Positions 63,014 through 64,000 of a DNA stretch of 64,000 bases are shown here, in pieces. Source of the DNA: Selaginella moellendorffii (taxonomy: Eukaryota; Streptophyta; Lycopodiopsida; Selaginellales; Selaginellaceae); assembly GCF_000143415.4 (NCBI RefSeq), contig NW_003314272.1, positions 1,459,146-1,523,145 on the forward strand, read 5' to 3'. The position numbers were made by a program, and so were the translations under genes. Position 1 is the first letter of the stretch. Each line of letters starts with the position of its first letter. The notes under the pieces are model-generated. The model saw only the letters and a list, made by a program, of their open reading frames with translations, did not search any database and was not told the origin of the DNA.

Positions 63014-64000
63014 ATGGCAAGGGCAGGACGTAAGCGAACCCAGGCGGAAACAGAACCTCCTCCAGAGCTGGAGCCTCCGGTCGAACAGGAGGCTATGGAT
63101 GAGGAATCCTTGCATGAGGAGGACTCTAGTGAGGCAACTTCCAAACAGGAGTCGAGGTTCGGTCATCCAAGGCTCGATTGGACGTTCTAGAAGGACAATT
63201 GGCACAGACCAATGCCCTGCTGGAGACTCTCGTACGCAAGCTAAAGCATGATGAGAAGCGGAAGAAAAAGCGAAAGACTGCGGATGCTAGCAGCGCAGAA
63301 GGTGCGGACCCTTCGGCAGAGACTAAGGCAAAACCAAACAAGGTTAAACAGACCGAAGTGGAATCAGTCCCTCAGGCAGTTCCCAAGTACAAACCAAAGC
63401 CCCCACCGGTCTTCAAGGGAGTGAATGACTATAAGGTGGTGGAGGATTAGTTTTATGATATGGAGGACTACTTCTGAGCGTTGTAATTACCGAGCTCGGA
63501 GAAGGTCCCATGTGCAAAACCATACTTGGCAGATAATGCCAAGTCTTGGTGGAGAACGACAGAGGCCAACGAAGGACCGGTGGCCACTTGGGAAATGATG
63601 AAGGCAAGGATCCGTGCAACTTACGTTCCTCCGAATGCTACTTTGCATCTAAGGGACGAGCTGAGTAGGCTGAAGTAGACCGGAACCATTCAGGAGTATG
63701 TGAATGGGTTTATGGCAAAGAGGATACTTGTCACGGACATGGGGGATATGGATGCGTTCCATGCCTTCATATCAGGTTTGCAAACTTGGTCTCGCGGTGA
63801 AGTGATGCGGTGGAACCCGAACAACTACAAGGAAGCGTTGGATGCGGCCATCAAGGTGCATTTCAACGATAACCTGCGAAAGGGGAACACGACGGGGTCG
63901 AGATCCACGTTTAGCAAAGGGGCCAAACCAAGGGGAACGTTTAGCAGAGGGAAATTCAAGAAGAGTTTCTCTAAGAATGAGTCCTCGGGGTTTCGGAAAG
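63014..64000 (+). pseudogene. Family C gag (partial, degenerate)
   Basis: From ATG 63014 (MARAGRKRTQAETEPPPELE) the frame shifts by one near 63155, then continues RLDVLEGQLAQTNALLETLV (coiled) and KPPPVFKGVNDYKVVED-stop. The retrotransposon gag core follows: AKSWWRTTEANEGPVATWEM, ELSRLK-stop-TGTIQEYVNGF and DMDAFHAFISGLQTWSRGEV. A Lys/Arg/Ser-rich segment that normally precedes the zinc knuckle runs to the window edge. It is related to the gag of plant chromovirus-like gypsy elements. Confidence 0.8.

Overview
The window looks like nuclear DNA of a lycophyte close to Selaginella (probably S. moellendorffii-like). This is inferred from gene content, not from a search: very short GT-AG introns (about 45-100 nt), a microbial-type terpene synthase-like gene, many plant-combinatorial PPR genes, a KCBP kinesin, LRR receptors and Dof and RABA genes. 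No rRNA, tRNA, operon, CRISPR array or bacterial signal was seen.

Left genic island (about 1.4-27.3 kb, nearly all on the minus strand). It holds a terpene synthase with a C-terminal frameshift, a decayed tail copy of a DYW PPR gene fused to a fragment of an unknown gene family, an LRR receptor-like protein, the intact DYW PPR gene, two tandem monodehydroascorbate reductase genes, a THA8-like small PPR protein, a RABA GTPase, a subfamily XI LRR receptor kinase (RGI-like), a 2.9-kb non-coding stretch and a KCBP-type kinesin (MyTH4-FERM-coiled coil-motor-calmodulin-binding tail).

First repeat block (29.5-34.9 kb). A degenerate Ty3/gypsy element (family A) was interrupted at its gag start codon by a solo LTR of a second family (B). 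That LTR was in turn interrupted by a complete 649-bp TRIM with intact LTRs, PBS, PPT and a perfect 5-bp target duplication. The pol half of the A copy lies inverted.

Second genic island (35.4-47.2 kb). Two large PPR genes are transcribed divergently from an 83-bp spacer. They are followed by an At5g02240-like NAD(P)-binding protein, another PPR gene with no in-frame ATG, remnants of an unknown gene family, a coiled-coil gene fragment with a C-terminal membrane segment, a divergent Dof zinc-finger protein with a 4-residue insertion in the finger, and a decayed PPR gene.

Second repeat block (47.3-64 kb). A complete Merlin-superfamily DNA transposon (47325-48814; 23-bp TIRs, perfect 8-bp target duplication) carries a transposase killed by a nonsense codon and a catalytic Asp-to-Asn change. 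Next comes a family A gypsy element split in its reverse transcriptase by a 7.2-kb family B element. That B element has 4.8 kb of C-poor, G+T-rich internal sequence with no coding capacity (LARD-like). The window ends in a 12-bp minisatellite, a diverged B-like LTR piece and the 5' end of a third LTR element (LTR, PBS and gag).

The genes do not form one pathway. The recurring themes are organelle RNA processing (PPR/DYW/THA8-like genes, several with telo-box motifs near their starts), receptor signalling and ascorbate redox. The most unusual structures are the Merlin element, the three-level nested retroelements, the non-coding LARD with its strand-skewed composition and non-identical LTRs, and the divergent Dof protein.
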